Shown: in pieces, positions 44,504 to 53,978 of the stretch
How the letters are laid out: each line of letters starts with the position of its first letter
Position numbering within the stretch: position 1 is the stretch's first letter
Origin: Limibacter armeniacum
Lineage (GTDB): Bacteria > Bacteroidota > Bacteroidia > Cytophagales > Flammeovirgaceae
Assembly: GCF_036880985.1 (NCBI RefSeq)
Contig: NZ_JBAJNO010000003.1
Span: 1 to 64,000 of the forward strand
DNA length: 64,000 bases
Direction of reading: 5' to 3'
Position numbers and translations under genes: made by a program
Notes under the pieces: model-generated
The model's input: only the letters and a program-made list of their open reading frames with translations
Told to the model about the DNA's origin: nothing
Database searches by the model: none

Positions 44504-44755
44504 CGAATAAAAGGCTTCGTATACAAATGTTTGCGATACCTCCCACATACCAATATCATGTTCAAGTCTACAAGTAAAAAACTTTAAACTTGTGTATTGG
44601 AATTATGAGAAGGAAAAAAGTCCTGAAGGAAACATAGACTCCAATCAAACAAAACGGGAAAATGGCTGTTTCAAACAACATGGATTTGAGCCGGATACGT
44701 AACCAAATCCATTTGTATCAATGTTTGTACACATGACAGCTAATTGGGTTAGAAG

Positions 44756-45634
44756 ATGGAGGTAGCACGTTTATTATTGAAGCAATACATTCAAAAGAAA
44801 GAAGACCATAACTTATCTTTCCGGATTTTTGACTTAGCCGACAAGTCCTTGGAAGGATATGCCCAAGTTCATAAAAAAGACCATTTCTGTTTAATTTTTT
44901 TGACCCAAGGCAGTATTAAAGTTCACATTGAGGATTCCTTTCATGTGCTAAGCCCTGGGAAAATCTCCATTATTTTTCCTGACCAAATCCAGTTTATCAG
45001 TGATGCTAGTGATGATGCTATAGGCAAAATCGTACTTTTTGATGAGGTGCTTTTCTGTTCAGACATTCTCAACAATGAATTGACTGTATACAATGTAAAC
45101 CTTACTTCAAAGCTAGGTTGTGTTCAACTGACAGAGACAGAGTTCCAACAGGTTTTACAATATACAAGCGCTATCGAATCAATATATGCTTTCCCTAGCC
45201 TTATCAAAAAGGAACAAGCCCGATTTTATATTAAAATCCTCCTTTTGGATATCATAGAGGCTTTGCATGGAGAAATCCCAATGCTGCAACATGAAACTGA
45301 CAAGGGAATCTATATCCAGTTCAAAAAGACACTCAATACCCGTTACAAGGAACACAGGACTGTCAAGTACTATGCTGATAAGCTTGCTGTCAGCACAAAA
45401 AAGTTGAATGCGATTACAAAGAAGCATTGCGGACATACAGCTATCAGTGCGATCCACTACCGTATTCTTACAGAAATAAAGCGGCAGATGTTGTACTCTG
45501 ACTTGTCGCATAAACAGATTGCCTTAGACTTGGGATTCAGTTCACCATCGGCGCTCCATAAGTTTGTCAAAGCCAAGCTGAAGGAAACGCCTACAGACCT
45601 CCAACTTAAACTGGAGCAAATGTATAACGCATAG
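44756..45634 (+). CDS. AraC family transcriptional regulator
   Basis: 292 residues. An N-terminal cupin-like sensor (HFCLIFLTQGSIKVHIEDSF, then LSPGKISIIFPDQIQF) is followed by the AraC helix-turn-helix pair (VKYYADKLAVSTKKLNAITK and SHKQIALDLGFSSPSALHKF). It belongs to the cupin-type AraC group common in Bacteroidota. The iron alcohol dehydrogenase gene starts 66 bp downstream on the same strand and is the likely target or operon partner. A hairpin (ATGGATTT with AAATCCAT, 44680-44712) lies in the leader. Confidence 0.9.
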   Translation: MEVARLLLKQYIQKKEDHNLSFRIFDLADKSLEGYAQVHKKDHFCLIFLTQGSIKVHIEDSFHVLSPGKISIIFPDQIQFISDASDDAIGKIVLFDEVLFCSDILNNELTVYNVNLTSKLGCVQLTETEFQQVLQYTSAIESIYAFPSLIKKEQARFYIKILLLDIIEALHGEIPMLQHETDKGIYIQFKKTLNTRYKEHRTVKYYADKLAVSTKKLNAITKKHCGHTAISAIHYRILTEIKRQMLYSDLSHKQIALDLGFSSPSALHKFVKAKLKETPTDLQLKLEQMYNA

Positions 45635-45700
45635 TCCTATATTTATACTATTCCAGCTTTGGTGCGCCATACTTTTGTCATGAACTTAAAAACAAAGATC

Positions 45701-46855
45701 ATGAGTAAATTATTCATCGCAGGGGAGGTATTTCACGGTGCTGGAAGCCTGTCCGAACTAAAAGGAATAAAAGGTACAAAGGCTTTCATCGTAATTGGTG
45801 GTGGTTCGATGAAAAGAAACGGTACACTGGATAAAACAATCAGCTACCTAAAAGAAGCTGGAATTGAAAGTACAGTATTTGACGGTGTTGAAGAAGATCC
45901 ATCATCTGCTACCTGTTTTAAAGGTGCTGAAGCCATGCGTGCTTTTGAGCCTGATTGGGTGATTGGATTGGGAGGTTGCTCCGCTATCGATGCGGCAAAA
46001 ACCATGTGGATATTTTATGAGTACCCAGATGCGGATTTTGATGAGCTGACGAAACCATTCAGTGTTCCTACACTCAGAAAAAAAGCCAAGTTTATTGCGA
46101 TTCCTTCTACAAGTGGTACAGGAACTGAAACAACTGGTTTGGCTGTCATCACAGATAGAGAGAAGGGTGTTAAATATCCGATTGTATCGTATGAGTTGAC
46201 TCCTGACATCGCTATCGTTGATGGTGAGATTTGTGCTTCTATGCCTGCCCATGTTACTTCAAACACTGGTTTGGATGCACTGACACACTGTGTTGAAGCA
46301 TTTGTTTCTAACATTGATGACAATTATGCTGATGTGCTTTCTAAAGGCGGTCTTGAAATTGTATTTGACAATCTGGAAGAAGCAGTAAGAAACCCTGATA
46401 ACATCAAGGCAAGACAAAAAATGCATGATGCTTCCTTTATGGCAGGATTGGCCTTCAACAATGCATGGTTGGGAATTGTACACTCCTTGTCTCATCAGGT
46501 TGGAGCCTTGTATGGCATCCCTCACGGATGTTCAAATGCTATATTCTTACCAAACGTAATTCGCTACAATGAATCGGCTACTGAAAAGTATCCAGCATTG
46601 GCGAAAGTAATCGGAGGAAACTCAGCTGAGGACTTGGCACTATCAATTGAAGACCTGAGAACGAAAGTAGGTAACATCTCTTCCATCAAAGAGTTTGGTG
46701 TTTCAAAAGAAGATTGGGACAAGAACCTGGACTATATTGCAAAAAATGCATTGGCAGACCCTTGTACAGGTTTCAATCCACGTGTACCAACACTGGAGGA
46801 GCTCAAAGCTATTTACAATGCCTGCTATGAAGGTCTTGTATATACTGAAGCATAA
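45701..46855 (+). CDS. iron-containing alcohol dehydrogenase
   Basis: 384 residues from the ATG at 45701, where MSKLFIAGEVFHGAGSL begins the normal domain. An earlier in-frame start at 45659 would add 14 residues not typical of the family. The Rossmann-like nucleotide loop is IGLGGCSAIDAAK. The metal ligands lie in SNTGLDALTHCVEAFVSN (Asp, His) and WLGIVHSLSHQVGALYGIPHG (two His). It oxidises or reduces short alcohols and aldehydes with NAD(P). The cytoplasmic enzyme is adjacent to an AraC regulator and closed by a terminator at 46885. Confidence 0.93.
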   Translation: MSKLFIAGEVFHGAGSLSELKGIKGTKAFIVIGGGSMKRNGTLDKTISYLKEAGIESTVFDGVEEDPSSATCFKGAEAMRAFEPDWVIGLGGCSAIDAAKTMWIFYEYPDADFDELTKPFSVPTLRKKAKFIAIPSTSGTGTETTGLAVITDREKGVKYPIVSYELTPDIAIVDGEICASMPAHVTSNTGLDALTHCVEAFVSNIDDNYADVLSKGGLEIVFDNLEEAVRNPDNIKARQKMHDASFMAGLAFNNAWLGIVHSLSHQVGALYGIPHGCSNAIFLPNVIRYNESATEKYPALAKVIGGNSAEDLALSIEDLRTKVGNISSIKEFGVSKEDWDKNLDYIAKNALADPCTGFNPRVPTLEELKAIYNACYEGLVYTEA

Positions 46856-46884
46856 GAAGCTGATTGAAAAAGCATATAACAAAA

Positions 46885-46914
46885 AGAGAGGCTGCGTTTG
46901 TCAGCCTCTTTTTT
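46885..46914 (+). terminator. intrinsic terminator after alcohol dehydrogenase
   Basis: Arms AGAGGCTG and CAGCCTCT with a 7-base loop are followed by a T run. Confidence 0.9.
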
Positions 46915-47038
46915 ATTTATTCCCATTCAACTATCACTGAATCCATTAAGCAGCAATACCCCACAACAGACAAAACTGCCTGTCGGGGGAATTACTTATC
47001 ACACTTAATTCAGTCAGCACAGCCTTAACCGAACCTGC

Positions 47039-48562
47039 TTAAGACTTGTGGTTAATGATGGGGGTATATTCGAAATTCTTGAATGTGACCTCTCCCTTGC
47101 CCATTGCGCAAAGCCCGATACGCAAACTCATAAAGCCGCTCAACACATTGTGATGCATTGCCGATACTTCCGCAGAGTTCTCGGTCTTGATCCAGTTTTC
47201 ACCGTCTATGCTATAATACATGTTGACTGTATTGTTCAGGTTTTGCAGACGAAGGTACACATGCCTGTTGATTACCTCCTTCTCTGTTGGGAACTGCCAC
47301 CCTCTCAGGTTTGTCAAAATGTTTTGGTTATCCGCCAAAATACCTGAGTATGATTGCTGATTGTAGAAAAGTACCAGACCACCAACTGCATCCCCCTTGA
47401 TTTCCAGCTCCACTTGTGCCGTATAAGAGTGGTCAGCAGGTACGATCAGCATTGGTGAACAGTCTGCTACAGCACTTCCTTTTCCCTTGATGGTAAGACC
47501 ATCGTCAGAAGTCTGGTATCTGCTTGGGTCATACTCACCGAAAAACTTCCATTGCGGGTTTAGCTCATTACCCTTAAAGCTGTCACTCAACGTAAAGGCT
47601 TTTTGCGGCTTTGCACCTTTAGGCAACTTGATAGGTTTATCCACAGTGATACCTTCCGGAATTTTGAACCATCCGTCTTTTGTCCACTCAATTGGTGTCA
47701 GCAATGTCTGGCGTCCCATATTGTAGTGATCATTCTCGTATCCGTGGTACATCATCCACCATTTATGGGAAGCATCTTCAAAGACAGTTCCATGCCCTAT
47801 TGAAGCCCATCTCTCTGAAGGACTTTCTGCACGGGTGATGGGGTTGTATGGAGAGTTTTCCCAAGGACCAAGTGGAGATTTAGAACGAGCTGAGATCACC
47901 ATATGTCCTGTTGCCGGACCGGCTGTTCCACCCTCTGCTACAGTCAGGTAATAATATTCTCCACGCTTGAAAAGTTTTGGACCTTCCATACAGAAACACT
48001 CTATGCTCCACTCACGTGGAATCTCCCATCCATCATAACTATGCTTCACCTCTCCGGCAATTGACAAACCATCTTTTGACAAGGGCACATAGCTGCCACT
48101 GCTGAAATAAAGATACCTATTGCCTTCCTCATCCGCTACGTGTCCCGGATCAATCATGGTGATATCCAAATGTACAGGCTCACTCCACGGACCTTCGATC
48201 TTATCGGCAGTCACCACATAGTTGGTATTGTTTGCAGGAAAATAGATATAATACTTCCCGTCATGCTTTACCAAATCAGGTGCCCAGACAGAACCTACAT
48301 ACTTATGCAAGGCATTGGCTACTGGTGTCCAGTTGATTAAATCTGTTGAATGCCATATCAGCAGCCCCGGATAGTACTCAAACGAAGAGTGGACTACATA
48401 ATAATCCTTTCCATCCACCAGAATACTCGGGTCAGGATAATCCCCTCCCATGATCGGGTTCGTGTAAACGTTTTTATCTCCCGACTCCTTGTTTCCCTGT
48501 GCATTTGCCAGCAGGCTCAAGCAGGAAAATATAATTGACAGAATAACCTTGGTATATTTCAT
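47039..48562 (-). CDS. secreted GH43 xylosidase/arabinofuranosidase
   Basis: 507 residues with a signal peptide (ending LLANAQG at 22-23). The five-bladed beta-propeller opens with NPIMGGDYPDPSILVDGKDY, which holds the catalytic base Asp. A second Asp lies in MIDPGHVADEEGN, and the acid Glu in IECFCMEGPKLFKRGEYYYL. The C-terminal ~180 residues form a beta-sandwich (GH43_C2-like) typical of beta-xylosidases. It releases xylose or arabinose from hemicellulose oligomers in the periplasm. It follows a GH39 gene after 42 bp in one minus-strand operon, with an AraC regulator upstream. Confidence 0.93.
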   Translation of the reverse strand: MKYTKVILSIIFSCLSLLANAQGNKESGDKNVYTNPIMGGDYPDPSILVDGKDYYVVHSSFEYYPGLLIWHSTDLINWTPVANALHKYVGSVWAPDLVKHDGKYYIYFPANNTNYVVTADKIEGPWSEPVHLDITMIDPGHVADEEGNRYLYFSSGSYVPLSKDGLSIAGEVKHSYDGWEIPREWSIECFCMEGPKLFKRGEYYYLTVAEGGTAGPATGHMVISARSKSPLGPWENSPYNPITRAESPSERWASIGHGTVFEDASHKWWMMYHGYENDHYNMGRQTLLTPIEWTKDGWFKIPEGITVDKPIKLPKGAKPQKAFTLSDSFKGNELNPQWKFFGEYDPSRYQTSDDGLTIKGKGSAVADCSPMLIVPADHSYTAQVELEIKGDAVGGLVLFYNQQSYSGILADNQNILTNLRGWQFPTEKEVINRHVYLRLQNLNNTVNMYYSIDGENWIKTENSAEVSAMHHNVLSGFMSLRIGLCAMGKGEVTFKNFEYTPIINHKS

Positions 48563-48604
48563 TTTCTCTTATCGTATTTTGTTGTCCTTATTCTAATCCT
48601 GAAC

Positions 48605-50170
48605 CTACAGCCTTTTAAAACTAATCAGGTAGACATCATTCTCCCTTAACTGGATCTCACGGCTGAACTTCCCTTTTTTATCCACTTTGACTAATTCTGT
48701 CACCTTCGGGCTACCATTGCTATTGTCTTTCAGGAAATTGACCTGTCTTTTTGTTAATTGGTCAGGTTGTCCCAATTGGGTGTACAGGGTATATGGGTCG
48801 TTATTCATATAGCCGACTGTATATATTTCCATTTGGTAGTTTCCTTCAGGAATTCCTGCAATCTCCACCTTGGCGCTTCCCTTCTGTAGAGCAGGCAAAT
48901 CCTGATTAAAGTAATCCTGATTGTTTATCGAATCTTTGGGAAGTGTATAGGTATAATCCCAGAACAGCAATTGAAAATCGCCAGTACTGTTTTTACAAGC
49001 CCATGAAGCCTTGTCCTTATTTTCCAACTCCGTCTCTCCCAGCTTATTCATAAAGGAATAAGCATGGTAAGCCGATTTCTTGATGCCCTGTGTATTCATC
49101 AAACCAAAGCCACCGTGGAAAGGTGTTACTCTCGGTCCTGCTTCTTCAAAAATATCCGTAAATACCCAGTAAGACATGGAAGTGGCAGCATCATCCACCT
49201 GCTTGATCTTATTGAGGATATAAGCCGCCTGATGATAGCTGTCGTGAACAGGATCGGCAGGTGTATAAGAAGAACTCCACTCTGTAAAAAGCAATTCCAG
49301 ATTAGGCATGGATGATGTTGCAATCTGCTTTCTTGAGGCAATCACTTCCCCACTTACTGCCCATTCATCTTCATTCAAAACAGTACCTGTGGTACCAAAC
49401 TCATCCAAAAACCCTTGCTGTACACCATAGGCGTGTGTACTGATAAAGTCGATAGGCACCTTATTTTTCTCGCAGAACACAATCGTCTCTGGTACCCAAG
49501 CCGCTCCTGCCGTTGCTGGCCCTCCTACTTTGTATTGAGGGTTTACTGCTTTTACTCCTTGAGCTGCATACTGATAAAGCTTGAAATATTCTTCCTGTGT
49601 CCCTGCCCAAAATCCGGGTGATAAGTTAGGTTCGTTCCATACCTCGAAATACCAGGTCATGACCTCTTCCTCACCATAACGGTCAGTAAAATGCTGCACC
49701 AAATTCTTGATCAGGTCTTCCCATTTCTTATAGTCTCTCGGAGGGGTTACGTTTCCTTTCCACCAAAAAATAGTCTGGTCCCCGCTTGCCATGGCTGAAG
49801 GCATAAATCCCAACTCCACAAAAGGCTTCATGCCTAGCTCAAGGATATAATCGTATAGCGCATCAACATACTGATAGTTGTAAACCGGATTGCCCTGCCT
49901 GTCTTCCCTATACACTGCCATATCATCGGTCAACAGACCGTGCATCCTGATGTACTTGAAATCACAGTCCTCCTTTACCGCCTTCAGTTGTTGTTGCCAA
50001 TCGGCTCTTAAACCTTCATTGGCACGTCCGGCTCCGATACATTCCTTAAACATGGTATTCATCGGTCCCTGCTCTTTTTGGAGGTCCACTGAAATGCTTC
50101 TTTGCTGGGCAAGAAGCAGCGAGGTACTCAGTATGATGAGCAGTAAACTCGCTATTAAAGATCTTATCAT
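48605..50170 (-). CDS. secreted GH39 beta-xylosidase
   Basis: 521 residues with a signal peptide (ending LLLAQQ at about 22). The TIM barrel shows the GH39 acid/base in TWYFEVWNEPNLSPGFW and the nucleophile in LELLFTEWSSSYTP. The early KYIRMHGLLTDDMAVY and HAYGVQQGF are also typical. It cleaves xylo-oligosaccharides with retention. Together with the GH43 enzyme 42 bp downstream it forms a xylan side-chain and main-chain pair. The regulator at 50455 is oriented the same way, 284 bp upstream. Confidence 0.92.
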   Translation of the reverse strand: MIRSLIASLLLIILSTSLLLAQQRSISVDLQKEQGPMNTMFKECIGAGRANEGLRADWQQQLKAVKEDCDFKYIRMHGLLTDDMAVYREDRQGNPVYNYQYVDALYDYILELGMKPFVELGFMPSAMASGDQTIFWWKGNVTPPRDYKKWEDLIKNLVQHFTDRYGEEEVMTWYFEVWNEPNLSPGFWAGTQEEYFKLYQYAAQGVKAVNPQYKVGGPATAGAAWVPETIVFCEKNKVPIDFISTHAYGVQQGFLDEFGTTGTVLNEDEWAVSGEVIASRKQIATSSMPNLELLFTEWSSSYTPADPVHDSYHQAAYILNKIKQVDDAATSMSYWVFTDIFEEAGPRVTPFHGGFGLMNTQGIKKSAYHAYSFMNKLGETELENKDKASWACKNSTGDFQLLFWDYTYTLPKDSINNQDYFNQDLPALQKGSAKVEIAGIPEGNYQMEIYTVGYMNNDPYTLYTQLGQPDQLTKRQVNFLKDNSNGSPKVTELVKVDKKGKFSREIQLRENDVYLISFKRL

Positions 50171-50454
50171 GTTGCTTATTAGTTGGTCTAAAAAAATCAG
50201 CTCGATGACTCAATCCTGTTTGCAAGTACACCCTGTTATTTGATCAACAAATAACACCTAACGAATACAAAACTCTGACATGATATAAAGGCTTCCAAGT
50301 AGGATGGTTACTACTTCGCGGACCTTCTTTTACCAAAAGCAAGCATCATCTACCGTAAGGTTCCTGCACCTAGGATTGAATACGGTAGCAATGTTAAATG
50401 ATTCTTGTTATTTGGCTTTTACAAAAAATGACAATCCTTTTACAAAAAGTGAAC

Positions 50455-51573
50455 TCACTGATTATCACGATATTCTGAAGGACTAATTTTCACTTCCGCC
50501 TTGAACACTCTATTGAAATGACTCTGATTATTGTAGCCAACTTTATAGGCGATCTCCCCAATATTGAGTTCTGTTTCGGTTAGTAGACGTTGGGCTTCGT
50601 GGATTCTGATGCGGTTGATGTAGGTCTTGAAGTTACAGCTAAAACGCTCGTTGATGATGCCTGTTATTTTCCGTTGAGAGATGCCGATTTCTTTAGCCAC
50701 AAGGTCAAGACTCAGTTCGTTATTATGAAAATGCTGGTTGATATAGGCGATACATTCTTCCTCATTGACAGCCGAAATCTCGGTCACTTCCACTGGTTTG
50801 TAAGACACCGTTACCTCTTCCTTTTTCTTTCTTTGGTAAGTGCGCCCGTAGCGCAAACCAAAAAGCAATACGACGAAAGCAATATAGCTTGTGCCGAGAA
50901 TTACCCAGAGTTTGCTGTTGTTTCTGGTAAATGCAATGGAATACACCTCTAGCGTTTTCTCCTCTTCAATCTCGGGAACATATGCAGAACCCAGATTGAT
51001 ATGAAGGATACGGCTTAAGTCCGGCTTGCTTTTTTTGGACTCTGAAATTTGGTGCAGGTCTTCCCACCACTCCGGATGCTTCAGCTGGTTTAGCGGAATA
51101 TGGTAAGTAGCCTCTTTATCCGATATCGTCAGGTAGGAATGATGAAGGTTCTCATCCTCCAAGGAAATCTTCTGCTCGTCAGGCAAAGGGGTATAAACAC
51201 CTAGTCCCAACCGGTCGATTCCCTTTCCTGAAAGACATAAGCTGATCTGATTGTATTGGGAAACATCAATATATTGCGCTCTATCGGAGGGCATAATGCT
51301 GACACCTGCATAAGGACTGAAAAACCCTTCCCGCAACTGAAACCTGAACGTAAGCTTGGAATCGGTAACCGTCTGTTCAAGTATCTGCGTATTTCCCCCA
51401 TCGATGCTATCCGTATATCCGACCAGTCCAAACTGCTGCGAATCAGGGAAGACGGTTTTATCCTCAATTCCAGCAAAATAGCCTATCACAGCGATGAAAA
51501 TTACAGACAATACGCTTACAGGCCACAGAAAATATTTTGAGCTAAATATTTTGAGAGTCGAACGTTCCTCCAT
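50455..51573 (-). CDS. membrane-anchored AraC regulator of the GH39/GH43 operon
   Basis: 372 residues. An N-terminal helix (YFLWPVSVLSVIFIAVIGYF, about 14-33) and a second at about 205-225 enclose a ~170-residue periplasmic beta-rich domain (TDSKLTFRFQLREGFFSPYA) resembling a carbohydrate-binding sandwich. The cytoplasmic C-terminus is an AraC double helix-turn-helix (LDLVAKEIGISQRKITGIIN and IGEIAYKVGYNNQSHFNRVF). It therefore senses a ligand outside the cytoplasm and acts on DNA directly, and is a short relative of the hybrid two-component regulators. The GH39/GH43 genes are the likely targets. Confidence 0.88.
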   Translation of the reverse strand: MEERSTLKIFSSKYFLWPVSVLSVIFIAVIGYFAGIEDKTVFPDSQQFGLVGYTDSIDGGNTQILEQTVTDSKLTFRFQLREGFFSPYAGVSIMPSDRAQYIDVSQYNQISLCLSGKGIDRLGLGVYTPLPDEQKISLEDENLHHSYLTISDKEATYHIPLNQLKHPEWWEDLHQISESKKSKPDLSRILHINLGSAYVPEIEEEKTLEVYSIAFTRNNSKLWVILGTSYIAFVVLLFGLRYGRTYQRKKKEEVTVSYKPVEVTEISAVNEEECIAYINQHFHNNELSLDLVAKEIGISQRKITGIINERFSCNFKTYINRIRIHEAQRLLTETELNIGEIAYKVGYNNQSHFNRVFKAEVKISPSEYRDNQ

Positions 51574-51714
51574 TTTCCATGCTTTTTGTATGAATTAAAT
51601 CCACGCAAAGATAGCTAAATATGAAGTGATATTGTCAACTCAGTCACTACCTCAGAGATGCTTTCAGTCCTTTGAGGCTTTTAAGTCTTGGTTCAGTTAT
51701 AATTGACTTGACAT

Positions 51715-51740
51715 AAAAAAGCCAAACCTATCGGGTTTGG
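51715..51740 (-). terminator. intrinsic terminator, recurrent type
   Basis: Arms CCAAACC and GGTTTGG (read on the minus strand as CCAAACCCGATAGGTTTGG) are followed on that strand by GC and six T. It would end the transcript of the SgcJ-like and regulator genes. Confidence 0.85.
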
Positions 51741-51892
51741 TGCAGAAAGACTAAATTTATTCTTCATTTAAGCAAGAGATAAAATGAATGTTATAAAACC
51801 CAGATTACCATCCGGAGCTAATATGGTTTGTTTTCTTCAGAAACGGTGTTTTTTGAAAGAGAAGAAATCCCAAAGGGATTAAACAATAGTAG

Positions 51893-51912
51893 CCGCAGGC
51901 ATTTGCCTGCGG
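51893..51912. repeat. REP-like short palindrome
   Basis: Perfect inverted repeat CCGCAGGCA and TGCCTGCGG with a 2-base loop and no T run. It is more GC-rich than its surroundings, like bacterial interspersed palindromes. A second small stem (ATCCC/GGGAT) lies 12 bp before it. Confidence 0.45.
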
Positions 51913-51948
51913 TATAAGTAATTCTATTTATTCAAATACGTAGTCTTT

Positions 51949-52395
51949 CTACTCTATAATTCGTTCCTGCTTTTCATAAGGCAATGAAAAATCCGAATTA
52001 TGGACAATCTTGAATTTCCAGTTTAAATCCTGATCTTTCATAATCACAAATTGAATAACACCATTTCTGTCAGGAAGATGTTTCCCATTCGGTGTTTGAC
52101 TATTCTTATTCAACCAATTCGCACTTACCATCACTACATCTGATAAGATTTCTCGGATCAAGAGGTTTTTCATTTCAAAAGAAGCATTTTTCATCACCAC
52201 ATTAAAAGCAAAGTCATGTTGCTTTTTGATGGCTTCCTTGCCAATTGCCGTCTGACTTACTACATCGGTAAACTCAGCGTCCTCAAGAAAATTATCCATA
52301 AACCCTTCGAGGTCCTTATCATTCCATGTATCCAAAAACCGTCCTAAAATGGTCTGGATTTCATTTGTGGTCTTGTCGTCTAACAATGATTTCAT
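51949..52395 (-). CDS. SgcJ/EcaC-type SnoaL-like protein
   Basis: 148 residues from the ATG at 52395. An earlier in-frame ATG at 52440 gives a poor N-terminus. The pattern IQTILGRFLDTWNDKDLEGF then MDNFLEDAEFTDVVSQTAIG and the final WKFKIVHNSDFSLPYE follow the NTF2-like SgcJ/EcaC group. These are small cone-shaped enzymes or binding proteins, many of unknown function. It follows the SufR-like regulator on the same strand after 73 bp and is probably cotranscribed. Confidence 0.8.
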   Translation of the reverse strand: MKSLLDDKTTNEIQTILGRFLDTWNDKDLEGFMDNFLEDAEFTDVVSQTAIGKEAIKKQHDFAFNVVMKNASFEMKNLLIREILSDVVMVSANWLNKNSQTPNGKHLPDRNGVIQFVIMKDQDLNWKFKIVHNSDFSLPYEKQERIIE

Positions 52396-52468
52396 CTCTT
52401 TATTAATTAATGCCAATGCCTCATATTGAAAGAAAAGCAATCAAATGAAGGCTATTAACCTCGTAGTT

Positions 52469-53104
52469 TTATAATATATTATCTTTTTCTCTTATCCGGT
52501 AGGTACACCGTTCTTCTCCTGAGACAATATGCTGTACACGCTCAACCAAGAACTCATCTCCCATCAACTGCCTGAAGTTATTCAGTTCGCTGCGACAAAA
52601 CCCCTGACACTCAGTAGCAGCAGCACAGATAGGACAATGGTTTTCTATCAAAAAATATTCGCCCTTTTCCTTTTTCCATTCTGCCATATAACCCTCGTCA
52701 GAACGTATTTTACACAACTTCGTTAGGCGCTTTTCGATGGTTGTCGCTTTTTTTAATTCGTCTTCGTAACGCTGATATATTTTTTTCTCTCTATCGTTTA
52801 TCAATAAATCCAAGGCATTGTCACCCAATAGGCTTTTGACCGATTGCAATAACTCTACAGTCATCTGGGCGTGCGAATCGGGAAATTTGGAGGTACTTTT
52901 TTCACTTAGTGAATAATAGGTGACAGGCCTACCAACACCTTCACGCTTTGACGTGGTTTCTACCAGGTCTTCTTCCGTCAATTTCACCAGTTGCAAGCGA
53001 ACCCCTTCTTTGGTTATGCCTAATTCTTTCGCCAAAGCTGCTGCGGTTATTTTGCCCCGCATTTTTAGGATCATCAATATTTTGTCTGATGCTGTCTTCT
53101 TCAT
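52469..53104 (-). CDS. SufR-like winged-helix regulator with cysteine cluster
   Basis: 211 residues from the ATG at 53104 (MKKTASDK). ATGs at 53134 and 53230 are possible but less likely. The N-terminal winged helix is of the ArsR/DeoR type (AAALAKELGITKEGVRLQLV, then DLVETTSKREGVGRPVTYYS). The C-terminal domain has a cysteine cluster, HCPICAAATECQGFCRSEL, like the iron-sulfur-binding SufR family. It is divergent from the superoxide dismutase gene across a palindrome, so it probably senses redox or iron state and controls that gene. Confidence 0.82.
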   Translation of the reverse strand: MKKTASDKILMILKMRGKITAAALAKELGITKEGVRLQLVKLTEEDLVETTSKREGVGRPVTYYSLSEKSTSKFPDSHAQMTVELLQSVKSLLGDNALDLLINDREKKIYQRYEDELKKATTIEKRLTKLCKIRSDEGYMAEWKKEKGEYFLIENHCPICAAATECQGFCRSELNNFRQLMGDEFLVERVQHIVSGEERCTYRIREKDNIL

Positions 53105-53208
53105 TTTACAACAAATAAGTTGTTTTATTTTCATGTAAAAATAACCAAAATATGGGGATTTTGAAACAAAATAGCCATTTGAGGGCCTTTCAGGCTTTTT
53201 GCATGAGT

Positions 53209-53248
53209 AATAAACCAAATAATAAAACAAGTATTAACTTGGTTTATT
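53209..53248. promoter_or_regulatory. candidate operator between SufR-like gene and sod
   Basis: Outer arms AATAAACCAA and TTGGTTTATT are perfect over 10 bp. A nested CAAGTATTAACTTG palindrome overlaps the right arm. It is centred between the divergent genes. Confidence 0.55.
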
Positions 53249-53300
53249 AAAAATCACGCTATAACTTTGTTGCATCTTAAAACTATAAACAAGCATAATT

Positions 53301-53924
53301 ATGGGTTACAAACTTCCTGAGTTGCCTTTCGCATACGATGCGTTAGCCAACCATTTTGATACAGAGACGATGACCATCCACCACCAACGTCATCACCAAG
53401 CGTATGTAAACAACCTGAACAAATCGGTTGAGGATAACGGCTTGGAAGCTGAAACGCTGGAAAGCCTTCTGAAAAATATCAGCAAGCACAGCCCTGCTGT
53501 AAGAAACAACGGAGGAGGACATTACAACCACTCTCTGTTCTGGGAAACCTTATCGCCTACGCCTAAAACTGCACCAGAAGGCAAATTGGCAGAGGAGATC
53601 AACAAGGTTTTCGGAAGCCTTGAACAATTGAAAGCGCAAATCAATCAAGCTGGAATGCAGCAGTTCGGCTCTGGTTGGGCTTGGTTGTTTGTGAAGTACA
53701 ATGGCGCATTGGGCGTATCAGGTACTGCTAACCAAGACAATCCTTTGATGGACACAAACATCACGAACCAAGGCTACCCTATTCTGGGTGTTGACGTTTG
53801 GGAACATGCTTATTACCTGAAGTACCAAAACAAGCGTGCAGACTATCTGGATGCTTTCTGGGCAGTGCTGGATTGGGCTGCTGTTGAGAAAAAGTACGAG
53901 GAAGTGCTTTCAAAACTGAAATAA
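53301..53924 (+). CDS. sod: Fe/Mn superoxide dismutase
   Basis: 207 residues, cytoplasmic. Dismutates superoxide. The N-terminal metal ligand His27 lies in TMTIHHQRHHQAYVNNLN, the second His in NNGGGHYNHSLFW, and the last Asp and His in ILGVDVWEHAYYLKYQNKRA. GMQQFGSGWAWLFV is also conserved. I cannot say whether iron or manganese is used. The gene is divergent from the SufR-like regulator. A short GC-rich hairpin (AAGGTGGC with GTCGCCTT) and T run follow the stop. Confidence 0.95.
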   Translation: MGYKLPELPFAYDALANHFDTETMTIHHQRHHQAYVNNLNKSVEDNGLEAETLESLLKNISKHSPAVRNNGGGHYNHSLFWETLSPTPKTAPEGKLAEEINKVFGSLEQLKAQINQAGMQQFGSGWAWLFVKYNGALGVSGTANQDNPLMDTNITNQGYPILGVDVWEHAYYLKYQNKRADYLDAFWAVLDWAAVEKKYEEVLSKLK

Positions 53925-53978
53925 CTTCCAAAGTACGGCGTAAGGTGGCTTTATGTCGCCTTGCTCTTTTTTAGACTA

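Larger units (their letters stand above)
51574..51948. other. 375-bp intergenic region with two hairpins
   Basis: It contains a terminator at 51715-51740 and the inverted repeat at 51893-51912. I see no gene. It lies between the stop of the SgcJ-like gene and the start of the AraC regulator, both on the minus strand. Confidence 0.6.
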
